From Spirosoma pollinicola (GTDB lineage Bacteria > Bacteroidota > Bacteroidia > Cytophagales > Spirosomataceae): a DNA stretch of 64,000 nucleotides. The notes beneath the pieces are model-generated. The model saw only the letters and a list, made by a program, of their open reading frames with translations, was not told where the DNA came from and did not search any database. A program made the translations under genes and the position numbers. Shown piece after piece: positions 1-8,519 of this stretch. Numbering within the stretch: the first letter of the stretch is position 1; every line of letters starts with the position of its first letter. The stretch covers positions 8,056,468-8,120,467 of the forward strand of contig NZ_CP025096.1 in the NCBI RefSeq assembly GCF_002831565.1, read 5' to 3'.

Positions 1-2
1 TC

Positions 3-1724
3 GACCTCTCGCCCCGCAGCCGCGACGAGAACTACGCGCTGCGCTTCGAGGGCTACATCAACGTACCCACCGACGGGCAGTACACCTTCTACACCAGCTC
101 CGACGATGGCAGCAAGCTCTACATCGGCTCCACCCAGGTGGTCGACAACGATGGCTCCCACGGGGACCAGGAACGCTCGGGCACGATCGGACTGAAGGCG
201 GGCAAGCACGCCCTGAGTGTGGTGTTCTTCCAGGGCAGTGGCGGGCAGTCGCTGAGTGCCAGCTATGCCGGTCCGGGCGTGGGCAAGCAGACCATTCCCG
301 CTTCGGCGCTGTTCCGGCTGACGGCCACCCCGCCCCCCCCACCCCCCACCGCCGATGGGGGTACGGGCACGGGTCTGACGGCGGAGTACTTCAACAACCA
401 GACGCTGAGCGCCCCGGTGGTGGTGAGTCGGGTGGATGCGACCATCGACGTGGACTGGGGGGAGGGCTCCCCGGCCAGCGCCGTCAGCGTCGACAACTTC
501 TCGGCCCGCTGGACGGGTCAGGTGGAGGCCCCCGTTACGGGCAACTACACCTTCAGTCTGATTTCGGATGACGGGGTTCGGCTGTGGGTCAACAATGTGC
601 TGCTGATCAACAACTGGACCAACCACGGCCCCACCACCGACACCAGCCCGGGCATTGTTCTGACGGCGGGTCAGAAGTACGACATCAAACTGGAGTACTA
701 CGAATTCAACAGCGGAGCGGTGCTCCGCCTGCAGTGGTCGATTCCGGGGCTGGGGCCTCAAATTATTCCCAAGGGCCGGCTCTATCCGACCACCGTCACC
801 CCGCCACCCCCACCGCCCAGCGGCCTGCGCGATCCGGAGAATCCGGCCAACGCTCTGGCGGGGCTCAACTACCAGTATTACCAAGGAGGCTGGGTCAACC
901 TGCCCGACTTCTCGGCGCTCATTCCCAACAAGACCGGTACGGCCAGCACCATCGACCTCTCGCCCCGCAGCCGCGACGAGAACTACGCGCTGCGCTTCGA
1001 GGGCTACATCAACGTACCCACCGACGGGCAGTACACCTTCTACACCAGCTCCGACGATGGCAGCAAGCTCTACATCGGCTCCACCCAGGTGGTCGACAAC
1101 GATGGCTCCCACGGGGACCAGGAACGCTCGGGCACGATCGGACTGAAGGCGGGTCGACCTCTCGCCCCGCAGCCGCGACGAGAACTACGCGCTGCGCTTC
1201 GAGGGCTACATCAACGTACCCACCGACGGGCAGTACACCTTCTACACCAGCTCCGACGATGGCAGCAAGCTCTACATCGGCTCCACCCAGGTGGTCGACA
1301 ACGATGGCTCCCACGGGGACCAGGAACGCTCGGGCACGATCGGACTGAAGGCGGGCAAGCACGCCCTGAGTGTGGTGTTCTTCCAGGGCAGTGGCGGGCA
1401 GTCGCTGAGTGCCAGCTATGCCGGTCCGGGCGTGGGCAAGCAGACCATTCCTTCGTCGGCGCTGTTCCGCCTGACGGCCAGCCCCCCGCCCCCCCCGCCC
1501 ACTGCCGATGGGGGTACGGGCACGGGTCTGACGGCGGAGTACTTCAACAACCAGACGCTGAGCGCCCCGGTGGTGGTGAGTCGGGTGGATGCGACCATCG
1601 ACGTGGACTGGGGGGAGGGCTCCCCGGCCAGCGCCGTCAGCGTCGACAACTTCTCGGCCCGCTGGACGGGTCAGGTGGAGGCCCCCGTTACGGGCAACTA
1701 CACTTTCAGTCTGATTTCGGATGA
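3..1724 (+). CDS. PA14-repeat exoprotein, 5' partial, frame broken at 1153
   Basis: The reading frame is open from base 3, so the true start lies before the window. It encodes the end of one PA14 module (module A, typical YTFYTSSDDGSKLYI core), a proline hinge, a second PA14 type (module B, TAEYFNN start and YTFSLISDDGVRLWV core), another proline hinge, then module A again. At 1153/1154 a 202-bp tandem duplication shifts the frame. Residues after that point up to the formal stop at 1724 are out-of-frame junk. PA14 domains are beta-barrel modules that commonly bind carbohydrate on the cell surface. Removing the duplicate would join this piece in frame to the part ending at 2250, giving one secreted protein. 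The sequence is very GC-rich. I am confident of the PA14 modules and less sure whether the break is real. Confidence 0.8.
   Translation, partial: DLSPRSRDENYALRFEGYINVPTDGQYTFYTSSDDGSKLYIGSTQVVDNDGSHGDQERSGTIGLKAGKHALSVVFFQGSGGQSLSASYAGPGVGKQTIPASALFRLTATPPPPPPTADGGTGTGLTAEYFNNQTLSAPVVVSRVDATIDVDWGEGSPASAVSVDNFSARWTGQVEAPVTGNYTFSLISDDGVRLWVNNVLLINNWTNHGPTTDTSPGIVLTAGQKYDIKLEYYEFNSGAVLRLQWSIPGLGPQIIPKGRLYPTTVTPPPPPPSGLRDPENPANALAGLNYQYYQGGWVNLPDFSALIPNKTGTASTIDLSPRSRDENYALRFEGYINVPTDGQYTFYTSSDDGSKLYIGSTQVVDNDGSHGDQERSGTIGLKAGRPLAPQPRRELRAALRGLHQRTHRRAVHLLHQLRRWQQALHRLHPGGRQRWLPRGPGTLGHDRTEGGQARPECGVLPGQWRAVAECQLCRSGRGQADHSFVGAVPPDGQPPAPPAHCRWGYGHGSDGGVLQQPDAERPGGGESGGCDHRRGLGGGLPGQRRQRRQLLGPLDGSGGGPRYGQLHFQSDFG
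952..1355 (+). repeat. Exact 202-bp tandem duplication
   Basis: Bases 952-1153 are repeated without a mismatch at 1154-1355. Because 202 is not a multiple of three, the duplication shifts the PA14 reading frame. The same bases also open the window at position 1 (TCGACCTCTCGCC). Deleting one copy restores a single continuous frame. Confidence 0.9.
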
Positions 1725-2250
1725 CGGGGTTCGGCTGTGGGTCAACAATGTGCTGCTGATCAACAACTGGACCAACCACGGCCCCACCACCGACACCAGC
1801 CCGGGCATTGTTCTGACGGCGGGTCAGAAGTACGACATCAAACTGGAGTACTACGAATTCAACAGCGGAGCGGTGCTCCGCCTGCAGTGGTCGATTCCGG
1901 GGCTGGGGCCTCAAATTATTCCCAAGGGCCGGCTCTATCCGGCTACCGCTGCCAGCGCGCGACTGGGGTCAGATCAGGCCGAAAGCTACAATGCCGAACC
2001 ATCTGTTCACGTTTATCCGATACCCGCTATTGACGAACTCCGAATAGATTATGTATCTAAAGCGGCTGGTGATCTATCTCTCCGGTTAGTCAACACAGTT
2101 GGGCAATCGGTTTTGCAATTACACAACAAGGTTACGGAAGGTCAGAATTCAATCCGGGTTCCGGTGCGAAACCTAAATCGGGGCATATACATCCTGTATA
2201 TGAATCAGGGTGACCGCCAGCTTAGACGAAAGATTCTACTTTCCGAATAA
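1291..2250 (+). CDS. PA14 modules plus T9SS type A sorting domain (C-terminal part)
   Basis: This is the downstream part of the PA14 protein. The frame is open from about 1156, and the ATG at 1291 is only the first available start after the duplication. It encodes the rest of a module A, a hexaproline hinge, a full module B (about residues 80-215), and a C-terminal domain of about 80 residues with the HVYPIPAIDELRI motif and a final GIYILYMNQGDRQLRRKI stretch. That matches T9SS type A sorting domains, which direct export across the outer membrane and are then removed. PA14 modules suggest glycan binding. Base composition falls sharply near 1965, where the GC-rich PA14 array meets the AT-richer sorting domain. 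Real translation probably continues from the upstream frame, not from 1291. Confidence 0.8.
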   Translation: MVDNDGSHGDQERSGTIGLKAGKHALSVVFFQGSGGQSLSASYAGPGVGKQTIPSSALFRLTASPPPPPPTADGGTGTGLTAEYFNNQTLSAPVVVSRVDATIDVDWGEGSPASAVSVDNFSARWTGQVEAPVTGNYTFSLISDDGVRLWVNNVLLINNWTNHGPTTDTSPGIVLTAGQKYDIKLEYYEFNSGAVLRLQWSIPGLGPQIIPKGRLYPATAASARLGSDQAESYNAEPSVHVYPIPAIDELRIDYVSKAAGDLSLRLVNTVGQSVLQLHNKVTEGQNSIRVPVRNLNRGIYILYMNQGDRQLRRKILLSE

Positions 2251-2252
2251 AT

Positions 2253-2318
2253 CAATCTTTATAGAACGAAAGAAGCCACTCTGTCAATGGAGTGGCTTCT
2301 TTCGTTCTATAAAGATTG
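2253..2318. terminator. Bidirectional terminator hairpin, 29-bp perfect stem
   Basis: Left arm 2253-2281, loop 2282-2289, right arm 2290-2318, with no mismatch. It begins two bases after the stop of the PA14 gene and lies about 50 bp past the stop of the convergent pectate-lyase-like gene. It would therefore serve both. The stem is unusually long for an intrinsic terminator. Confidence 0.75.
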
Positions 2319-2368
2319 TGTTGCTTTTTAAGAAATTCGCTTCGTATCTCTGAGAAAGCTAAACTGTT

Positions 2369-5300
2369 CTAGTGGTTGATGATAAGTTTACGGCTGATGA
2401 GTTGCTCATCTTTGTGAAGCTGCACCAGATATACCCCCGGCGCCAACGCCGAGATGTCCAACTCCGCCCCGTCCCCAACGCTCTGCGCCCGGGTCTGCAA
2501 CCGGCCCAGCACGTCTACCACCCGAACTTCGCCACCCCCCGTGCCTGACACCCGCACCAGATCAGCGGCCGGGTTGGGATACACCACCACCGACACCTCA
2601 ACGCCACTCTCCTGGCTGGCCCCCGACCGGCCCCCGCTCAGCCGACTGAAGCGGAACTTCTGATTGTCGCCCCCCAAGTTTGACCACTGTTGCAGTGGGG
2701 CTCCGTCGGCCTGCGAATTGCCATCGATATCGAGCACTTTGTTGCTGTGGCGGGCCACGATGTTGAAGTAGCCGCCCCCCACGTCGACCAGTTTGAACTG
2801 CTGGTTATTCTGGTTGCTGGCCGTCCACTGGAGCACTTGAGCCCCGTCGTTACTCGAGACCCCGTACACATCGAGGGCTTTACCGGTGCTGAAGGTTTTG
2901 ATTGAGTAATAGCCGTTGTTAAGGTTAGTGAATAACCATTTCTGGTTATCACCCCCGTTAACCGACCACTGAACGATCCGGCCGCCATCGTCTCGGGAAC
3001 CGTTATAGAGTTCTAGTGCTTTACCACTGTGTTTGGCAATGATCGTGTAGAGGGCCCCCGACACGACCGGGGAGGTTGACTGACTGCCGCTGGCGGTGAA
3101 GTTGGCCGTGTAGGTAGCACTGGCCGAAGGCACCGTCAGGCTCGCCCCCAGGCCCGAACTCCAGCCCGTGAACTCGTAGGCCACCCCGTTGCTGGTCTGG
3201 GGGGTGGGCACACTCAGGTTCACCGTGCTGCCGACAAGGAATGTCTGGGAGTAGGGCGTGGTGCGCGTCTGCCCGTTGAGGCTCACCTGCAAGCCCGCCG
3301 GACTCGTCACCCAGCTCAGACTCACCGTCTGGACCGGCGCGCTCACCGGCTGGATGGTCGGATTGCAGCTCCCCGTCCCCACTGCCCCGTGGCTGATGTT
3401 GTCCAGCGGACTGTCCTTGAGGCCCCCCGAGCTCACCAGTTGCAGGTCGCACACCACCGTGTTGTAGGAGCCCGTGTTGAGGTACAGCCCGTTGGCACAG
3501 TTGTTGGCCCGGTTGCTCTCGAAGATGGTCCCCAGCACCGCCGGGATCCGCTCGTCCTGATACACACTCATCTGGTGATACTCCAGGTAGTTGAGGTAGC
3601 CCTCGGGGTAGTTGGCATCCACCACGGCCGGCACGTTGGGCTGGCCCGCCGTCAGGCTGTTGCCCCGCATCTCCATACCGATCACGGAGGTGCCGAAGGT
3701 GCGCGTCTGCACGTGCTGCACCGCATGCACCCCAATGAATACCCCATTCGTTCGGTCTAAGTTAGCTACCGTATTATTTAGAATTTGGTTATTATACATA
3801 GGAATGAACTGCTGACGGCCCGTGTTCTGCTGGAGGGGGGTGAAGTCGATCGAGCCGCTGTTGGTCAGCGTGTTACCCACCACGGCCACTTCGCTCGTGG
3901 CGTTGTGGTAGAGGGTGATGCCCCGGCGGTTGCCCTCCAGGGTGTTGCCCTGCAGGAGCCACCGGCGGGCTCCCCAGTTGAAGATCGCATAATTGCTGCC
4001 CGCCCCCGGCACCACATCCCACCCCCGGTCCAGGTTCAGCGTGGTCCCGCTGCGGCTGGTGATGCTGCGCCACTGGCCCATGCCCGTCCCGCTGACGATG
4101 GCCACGATTGGCTTGCGCTGGAAGCTGCCCCAGTTCTTGCCGTTGTCGGTCAGGCTCGTCGCCCCCGCTGCACTCACCGTCCCCGTCTCCTCATCGACGC
4201 GGTCGGTGCCGCCCCCCTCGGCAATGATCGTCTCGCCGTCGTTGGCGTTCTGGGCCGGTCCGTTGATGACCCTGAAGAGGTTGCCCAGCACGGCGATGTT
4301 CTCGGTGAAGTTCAGAATCAGCACGTGTTGAAGCAGGTTGGCGGGGTAGCGGGCCGAGCCGTCGCGGTACACCCGGTTCTGCTCGAAGACCCCCTCGTGG
4401 GTGTAGTCGAAGTTCAGTCCGTTCACCGCGAAGGTGATGTTGTTGCGGGTCAGGACGAAGTTGGTGCTGGCATTCATGTTGATGGGCCCCCGGTAGCTGC
4501 TGTTGTTGTTGACCCCCTGGGTGAAGTCCGAGTTGGCCAGCACCAGCTGGTCGGTGTTGCTGAGCTCCATCCAGTCCCCCCGGTTGAGGTCCAGCCGGAC
4601 GCGCTGCATGAACACCTGACTGACCTGATTGGCCCGCAGGTTGCCCATGGCGGAGCTGCCGCTGTTGTCGATGTTGAGCAGCGAGAGATCGGCCAGACCC
4701 GACAGGCTGGTGCCCGGGGCAAACAGCACGGCCATGTGCGAGCTCTCCAGCTGGTAGCCGTAGCGGAGCACGGTCTGGTCCTTGCCCGCCCCCTGGACCA
4801 CCACCCGGTTGCGCATGCGCAGGTACTCGAAGTAGTAGTGGCTCAGCTTGTAGTTGCCCGCCGGCAGGTAGACAATGCCGCCCCCGTCGGCGGCCGCCCG
4901 GTCGATGGCGGCCTGGATGGCGGGCTGGTCGTTGGCGTTGCCGTCGCCCACCGCCTTGAGGCTGAGCCGGCCGTCGGTCTTCACGTTGTAGACGTTGCCG
5001 GTGAAGTTGAGCCGGGCCGCCCAGCCCACGCCGAGCCCGAAATAGTCGCCCCCGGCGGGCACCGCCGTCAGGGACTGGCTGAGCCGGGTCTGTCCGTTGG
5101 TTCCGCCCGTGCCGTTGCTCACCAGCAGGGAGTAGGTGGTTCCGGGCTGGAGCCCGGCGGGCATCACCAGGGAGAGTTTGTAGGGGTCGCTCTGGCTGAG
5201 GTTGACGGAGGCCTCCAGGGTGACGCCGTTGGCCGTCAGTCGGACCTGTGGGGTGGCGTTTCCCAGCCGCAGGTTCCGGCCGAAGATGCGCAGGGGCCCG

Positions 5301-5599
5301 CCCGGGCTGATGATGAGTCCGTCGGCGTGGTGAGCCTGGGCCTGGTTGATCCAGACCGCGGGGCTTCGTTGTCCCTGGTCCTCGACCCAGACCTGGTAGA
5401 GGTCGGCGGGGGTCTGGGCGGGAATCTGGGCGGCCAGGTGGTTGGCACTCTGGGTCAGGATGGGCAGGGGGGTGGGTGTGTTGGCGTTACCCACGAGCAT
5501 GAAGGCTTTGGCGGTGGGGGAGAAGTTTCCCTGCAGGCTGATGGCCTGACCGGGCAGGGCGGTGGCGGTGGTGTTAAAGAGCGCCAGCTGTGCCCACAC
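2369..5599 (-). CDS. Pectate lyase superfamily protein with ricin-type lectin and T9SS tail
   Basis: About 1076 residues. The N-terminal region (about 1-200) has an IPT/TIG-like segment. A Pectate_lyase_3-type right-handed beta-helix begins near residue 225 (GDGNANDQPAIQAAIDRAAADG) and runs through many N-rich coils. A PEGA-like sandwich (about 765-845) follows, then a ricin B-type beta-trefoil (about 846-986, with QW repeats) and a T9SS type A sorting domain (from about 1000, VVVYPNPAADLVRV). This is a secreted polysaccharide-binding or polysaccharide-cleaving protein; the substrate is not evident. The GTG at 5599 is probably not the real start, because the same frame continues upstream through a signal-peptide-like NFLLLLGIQPVWAQ with no ATG back to a stop near 5823. 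Confidence 0.8.
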   Translation of the reverse strand: MWAQLALFNTTATALPGQAISLQGNFSPTAKAFMLVGNANTPTPLPILTQSANHLAAQIPAQTPADLYQVWVEDQGQRSPAVWINQAQAHHADGLIISPGGPLRIFGRNLRLGNATPQVRLTANGVTLEASVNLSQSDPYKLSLVMPAGLQPGTTYSLLVSNGTGGTNGQTRLSQSLTAVPAGGDYFGLGVGWAARLNFTGNVYNVKTDGRLSLKAVGDGNANDQPAIQAAIDRAAADGGGIVYLPAGNYKLSHYYFEYLRMRNRVVVQGAGKDQTVLRYGYQLESSHMAVLFAPGTSLSGLADLSLLNIDNSGSSAMGNLRANQVSQVFMQRVRLDLNRGDWMELSNTDQLVLANSDFTQGVNNNSSYRGPINMNASTNFVLTRNNITFAVNGLNFDYTHEGVFEQNRVYRDGSARYPANLLQHVLILNFTENIAVLGNLFRVINGPAQNANDGETIIAEGGGTDRVDEETGTVSAAGATSLTDNGKNWGSFQRKPIVAIVSGTGMGQWRSITSRSGTTLNLDRGWDVVPGAGSNYAIFNWGARRWLLQGNTLEGNRRGITLYHNATSEVAVVGNTLTNSGSIDFTPLQQNTGRQQFIPMYNNQILNNTVANLDRTNGVFIGVHAVQHVQTRTFGTSVIGMEMRGNSLTAGQPNVPAVVDANYPEGYLNYLEYHQMSVYQDERIPAVLGTIFESNRANNCANGLYLNTGSYNTVVCDLQLVSSGGLKDSPLDNISHGAVGTGSCNPTIQPVSAPVQTVSLSWVTSPAGLQVSLNGQTRTTPYSQTFLVGSTVNLSVPTPQTSNGVAYEFTGWSSGLGASLTVPSASATYTANFTASGSQSTSPVVSGALYTIIAKHSGKALELYNGSRDDGGRIVQWSVNGGDNQKWLFTNLNNGYYSIKTFSTGKALDVYGVSSNDGAQVLQWTASNQNNQQFKLVDVGGGYFNIVARHSNKVLDIDGNSQADGAPLQQWSNLGGDNQKFRFSRLSGGRSGASQESGVEVSVVVYPNPAADLVRVSGTGGGEVRVVDVLGRLQTRAQSVGDGAELDISALAPGVYLVQLHKDEQLISRKLIINH

Positions 5600-6423
5600 G
5601 GGCTGAATACCTAAAAGTAGTAGAAAATTAATGTTGTTACACAGATTATTGACAGAGTATAGCGCTCTTAGATAAAGCCTATTTCGGGCTTTATCATAAT
5701 AAGTAACGATCTTTGGGTGTGAGTTTACTAATAGATGACTAAAAGTCGAGAAACTACCGGAAGTAGACTCAATAAGAGGTATATATATTGAGTTTCTCGC
5801 ATTTGGTACTATCTGGTGTTGTCAAAAAATCAATTAACAAGCACACTAGATTTAAAAAAACTGAAAAATAACAACTACTTGCTTTAGTAAGTACTTTTTC
5901 ATGCAGTTTTGGTGGTTTAATTGAATTTTGTGCAAGTATAAGAAAAACTACCGTTTAATAAAGAAATCAATTTTAAATATCACAGAAAAATACAATTTAA
6001 AATCTTTAGAAGCGTATAATTAAGGTAACTTGTAGTCTAAATTATTCAGATGAATGACTATAAATATGAATCTAAACGGACAATTATGCGGACTGTCGCA
6101 CTAACGCATCACCTTGACATTCAATCGACTTCTGTTGATTACAGGCGTGGTCATCCGCTGGTTTTTAATGCCTATTTATAATTAATCCAACCAACACAAG
6201 CATACGGGCCACAGTAGAATAGCCGGTATTCATGTATTAGTTGGATTATACTGCTCCTGAACGAATCGATTCAGGAGATGCAGCGATAGTCTCGTATAGT
6301 GTATTTTTACCTATATGTAATTTTGGTCACTTTTAAGGTAAAGCCCATTGGAAAGTCAATTAAGTCAAGTTGATTTACTAATCCGTTTGGAGCGGCATAT
6401 TTCTATTTGAAAGCTAAACTGTT
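5600..6423. other. AT-rich intergenic region with inverted repeats
   Basis: The first part (5600-5822) is an open extension of the pectate-lyase frame, including a likely signal peptide. A perfect hairpin lies at 5671-5695 (GATAAAGCC arms). A larger inverted repeat with arms CGAGAAACT...AGTTTCTCG lies around 5747-5800. A 32-codon plus-strand open frame near 6084 (MRTVALTHHLDIQST) is probably a remnant. Nothing else is recognisable. Composition contrasts strongly with the GC-rich genes on both sides. Confidence 0.5.
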
Positions 6424-7280
6424 CTAGTGGTTGATGATAAGTTTACGGCTGATGAGTTGCTCATCTTTGTGAAGCTGCACCAGATATACCCCCGGCGCCA
6501 ACGCCGAGATGTCCAACTCCGCCCCGTCCCCAACGCTCTGCGCCCGGGTCTGCAACCGGCCCAGCACGTCTACCACCCGAACTTCGCCACCTCCCGTGCC
6601 TGACACCCGCACCAGATCAGCGGCCGGGTTGGGATACACCACCACCGACACCTCAACGCCACTCTCCTGGCTGGCCCCCGACCGGCCCCCGCTCAGCCGA
6701 CTGAAGCGGAACTTCTGATTGTCGCCCCCCGAGTTCGACCACTGTTGCAGCCGGGGGCCGTCGGCCTGCGAGATGCCGGCAATATCGAATACTTTGTTGC
6801 TGTGGCGGGCCACGATGTTGAAGTAGCCGCCCCCCACGTCGACCAGTTTGAACTGCTGGTTATACTGCCCGTTAGATGACCATTGAAGAACTGAGGCACC
6901 ATTATCCATTGATACACCGTAGACATCCAATAATTTGCCGCTTGAAACTGACTTAATCGAGTAATAGCCGTTGTTAAGGTTGGTGAATAACCATTTCTGG
7001 TTATCACCCCCGTTAACCGACCACTGAACGATCCGGCCGCCATCGTCTCGGGAACCGTTATAGAGTTCTAGTGCTTTACCACTGTGTTTGGCAATGATCG
7101 TGTAGAGGGCCCCCGACACGACCGGGGAGGTTGACTGACTGCCGCTGGCGGTGAAGTTGGCCGTGTAGGTAGCACTGGCCGAAGGCACCGTCAGGCTCGC
7201 CCCCAGGCCCGAACTCCAGCCCGTGAACTCGTAGGCCACCCCGTTGCTGGTCTGGGGGGTGGGCACACTCAGGTTCACCG
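6424..7280 (-). CDS. Truncated paralogue: ricin-type lectin plus T9SS tail, 5' end cut at linker
   Basis: About 285 residues remain. They correspond to the PEGA-like, ricin-type and T9SS sorting parts of the 2369-5599 protein and are nearly identical to it at DNA level. One stretch of about 100 bp (about 6860-6960) is clearly diverged. It changes the second trefoil repeat from KTFSTGKALDVYGVSSNDGA to KSVSSGKLLDVYGVSMDNGA. The upstream part of the gene is missing: homology to the paralogue stops at base 7280, where CTAGCTAGCTAG begins. In the cell this is probably a complete gene for another T9SS cargo with a different N-terminal domain. The formal start at 7278 is not a real start. Confidence 0.7.
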
Positions 7281-7292
7281 CTAGCTAGCTAG
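7281..7292. other. Scaffold linker-like 12-mer with stops in all frames
   Basis: CTAGCTAGCTAG sits exactly where homology to the 2369-5599 gene ends on one side and an IS701-like transposase fragment begins on the other. The same 12-mer recurs at 54943. It places stop codons in every frame on both strands. Best read as an artificial contig join. Confidence 0.75.
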
Positions 7293-7553
7293 CCCATTTT
7301 CGTCACTGTGGGGTTTATGAGCGATGCTGTCATCGGTGAGCAGTACCCCATCGGGTTCCTGAATTTGGCGAATCAGGGGTTTAACGTGTTGCCCCAGCAT
7401 TCGATTATCACCTTGCAGTCGGTTGAGCAGATCGGTCACTGCATCGTGGCCTACAGCTCCATCCGTCAGCCGTGACAGACCAGTAGCGGTAGTCTGGCCA
7501 AAGCTACTGAGTAAGTAGTCGGTATAAAGGTCAAGAGTTGTCTGCATATTCAA
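7293..7553 (-). pseudogene. IS701-like transposase, N-terminal fragment
   Basis: About 87 residues starting MNMQTTLDLYTDYLLSSFGQ and ending at DDSIAHKPHSDENG. The DDS...DEN stretch is the first catalytic Asp region of the DDE transposases usually annotated as IS701 family. The rest of the gene is missing because the sequence ends at the linker at 7281-7292. The C-terminal part of the same family lies at 54651-54942 on the same strand. About 200 central residues are absent from the window. The apparent last residues AS in the raw frame come from the linker. Confidence 0.7.
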
Positions 7554-7593
7554 AGTTAAACCTGCCGCTCAAAAGGTGGCGTAACATCAGTTA
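7293..7593 (-). mobile_element. IS701-like insertion sequence, 5' half (301 bp)
   Basis: The element end is marked by the inverted repeat TGGCGTAACATCAGTTA (7577-7593), the reverse complement of the repeat at 54642-54658. The fragment contains the transposase N-terminus and stops at the linker. Its length, 301 bp, equals that of the other half at 54642-54942. Confidence 0.7.
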
Positions 7594-7708
7594 ATAGCTG
7601 TTGGGCATATGCCCAGATGGACTCAAAACCATGTTGAATAACCTGCTTTTTTTGATAAACTTGATCAAAGCCAACCTCAAATTCTTGCCAGGTACCCCCC
7701 TTATTGGA
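7556..7708 (-). pseudogene. Orphan C-terminal coding fragment cut by IS and MITE
   Basis: A minus-strand frame reads VSNKGGTWQEFEVGFDQVYQ and continues through HGFESIWAYAQQ into the IS701-like end before stopping at 7556. Only about 35 residues are native. The upstream side is occupied by the 7713-7859 MITE-like element, so this looks like the residue of a gene destroyed by two insertions. I do not recognise the family. A 12-bp palindrome, GGGCATATGCCC, lies within it. Confidence 0.35.
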
Positions 7709-7712
7709 TACG

Positions 7713-7859
7713 TTGGTAGTGGCTCAACTGTGTTGATCAGCAAAAGTAGCCATTGTATAGATAAGCTCTAAAGTATTGATTTTGTCATACTTACGCCATA
7801 AGGTTATCCATGCTTTCGCCTGGGATTGACAACTATCAACACAGTTCAGCCACTACCAA
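7713..7859. repeat. MITE-like element, copy 1 (about 147 bp)
   Basis: Bounded by 25-bp inverted repeats with one mismatch. They begin TTGGTAGTGGCTCAACTGT at 7713 and end with the matching arm at 7835-7859. It is related along its whole length to the element at 62636-62778. It carries no complete transposase. It truncates the IS3 orfB on its right side. Confidence 0.75.
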
Positions 7860-8519
7860 TGATTCAATAAACGGGTTATCGGTCGGTTTACCAGGCCTGG
7901 AAAAATCCAGCGTTACTCCGTTATCATACGCCCACAAGTCCAGCGCCTTCGAAATAAATTCACTCCCGTTATCGACTTGAATCCGTTGGGGTACAGTCAA
8001 ATCTACAATTTTTAAGTGATTCATCACTGCTACTACGTCTTCTGCTTTTAATGACTGTCCGACGTTAATGGCTATGCACTGACGACTATAATTATCCACT
8101 ATAGTTAACGCCCGGATTTTTCGCCCATCAAAAAGCTGATCGGCCACAAAATCCATACTCCAGCACTGATGGATACTGGAGAGTTGAGGGCGTTCCATCC
8201 GGTGGGCAGCGGCTCGGTTACGACGGGGACGCTTGCTTCTGAGATGCAATCCTTCTTCACAATACACCCTATACACCCTTTTGTGGTTGTCACGCCAGCC
8301 TTCCCGGCGCAACAGCACATAAATCCGCTGATAACCGTACCGAACCCTTACTTGGGCAATTTCTTTGATTCGTTTCCGGATCACGGAGTCATCTCGACGA
8401 CGAGACTTAAACGGCAAGGAAGATCGACGGAACTGAATAACAGAGCAGGCACGACGGGCTGAAACACGATAATTTTCGATTAAACTTGAGGCCAGTTTTC
8501 GTTGCTGAACTGGCCTCAA
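7860..8519 (-). pseudogene. IS3-family transposase OrfB, truncated
   Basis: About 219 native residues of an rve-type integrase core. An HTH_21-like region (RYGYQRIYVLLRREGW) comes first, then catalytic Asp in WSMDFVAD, second Asp in VDNGSEF, and the Glu in NPFIES. The native sequence stops right after that Glu, about 60 residues short of usual OrfB length; the formal last residues VVAELC come from the MITE-like element. It overlaps orfA by four bases. An A8 run on the minus strand at 8522-8529 is a plausible site for the -1 frameshift that normally fuses OrfA and OrfB. Not expected to be active. Confidence 0.85.

Noticed and set aside
1009..1914. Minus-strand open frame across the PA14 array
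   Set aside because: Shadow of the PA14 frames, arginine-rich, with no domain.
3785..5614. 609-residue plus-strand open frame
   Set aside because: It is antisense to the pectate-lyase-like gene; its valine-, alanine- and glycine-rich composition comes from GC-rich DNA read in reverse.
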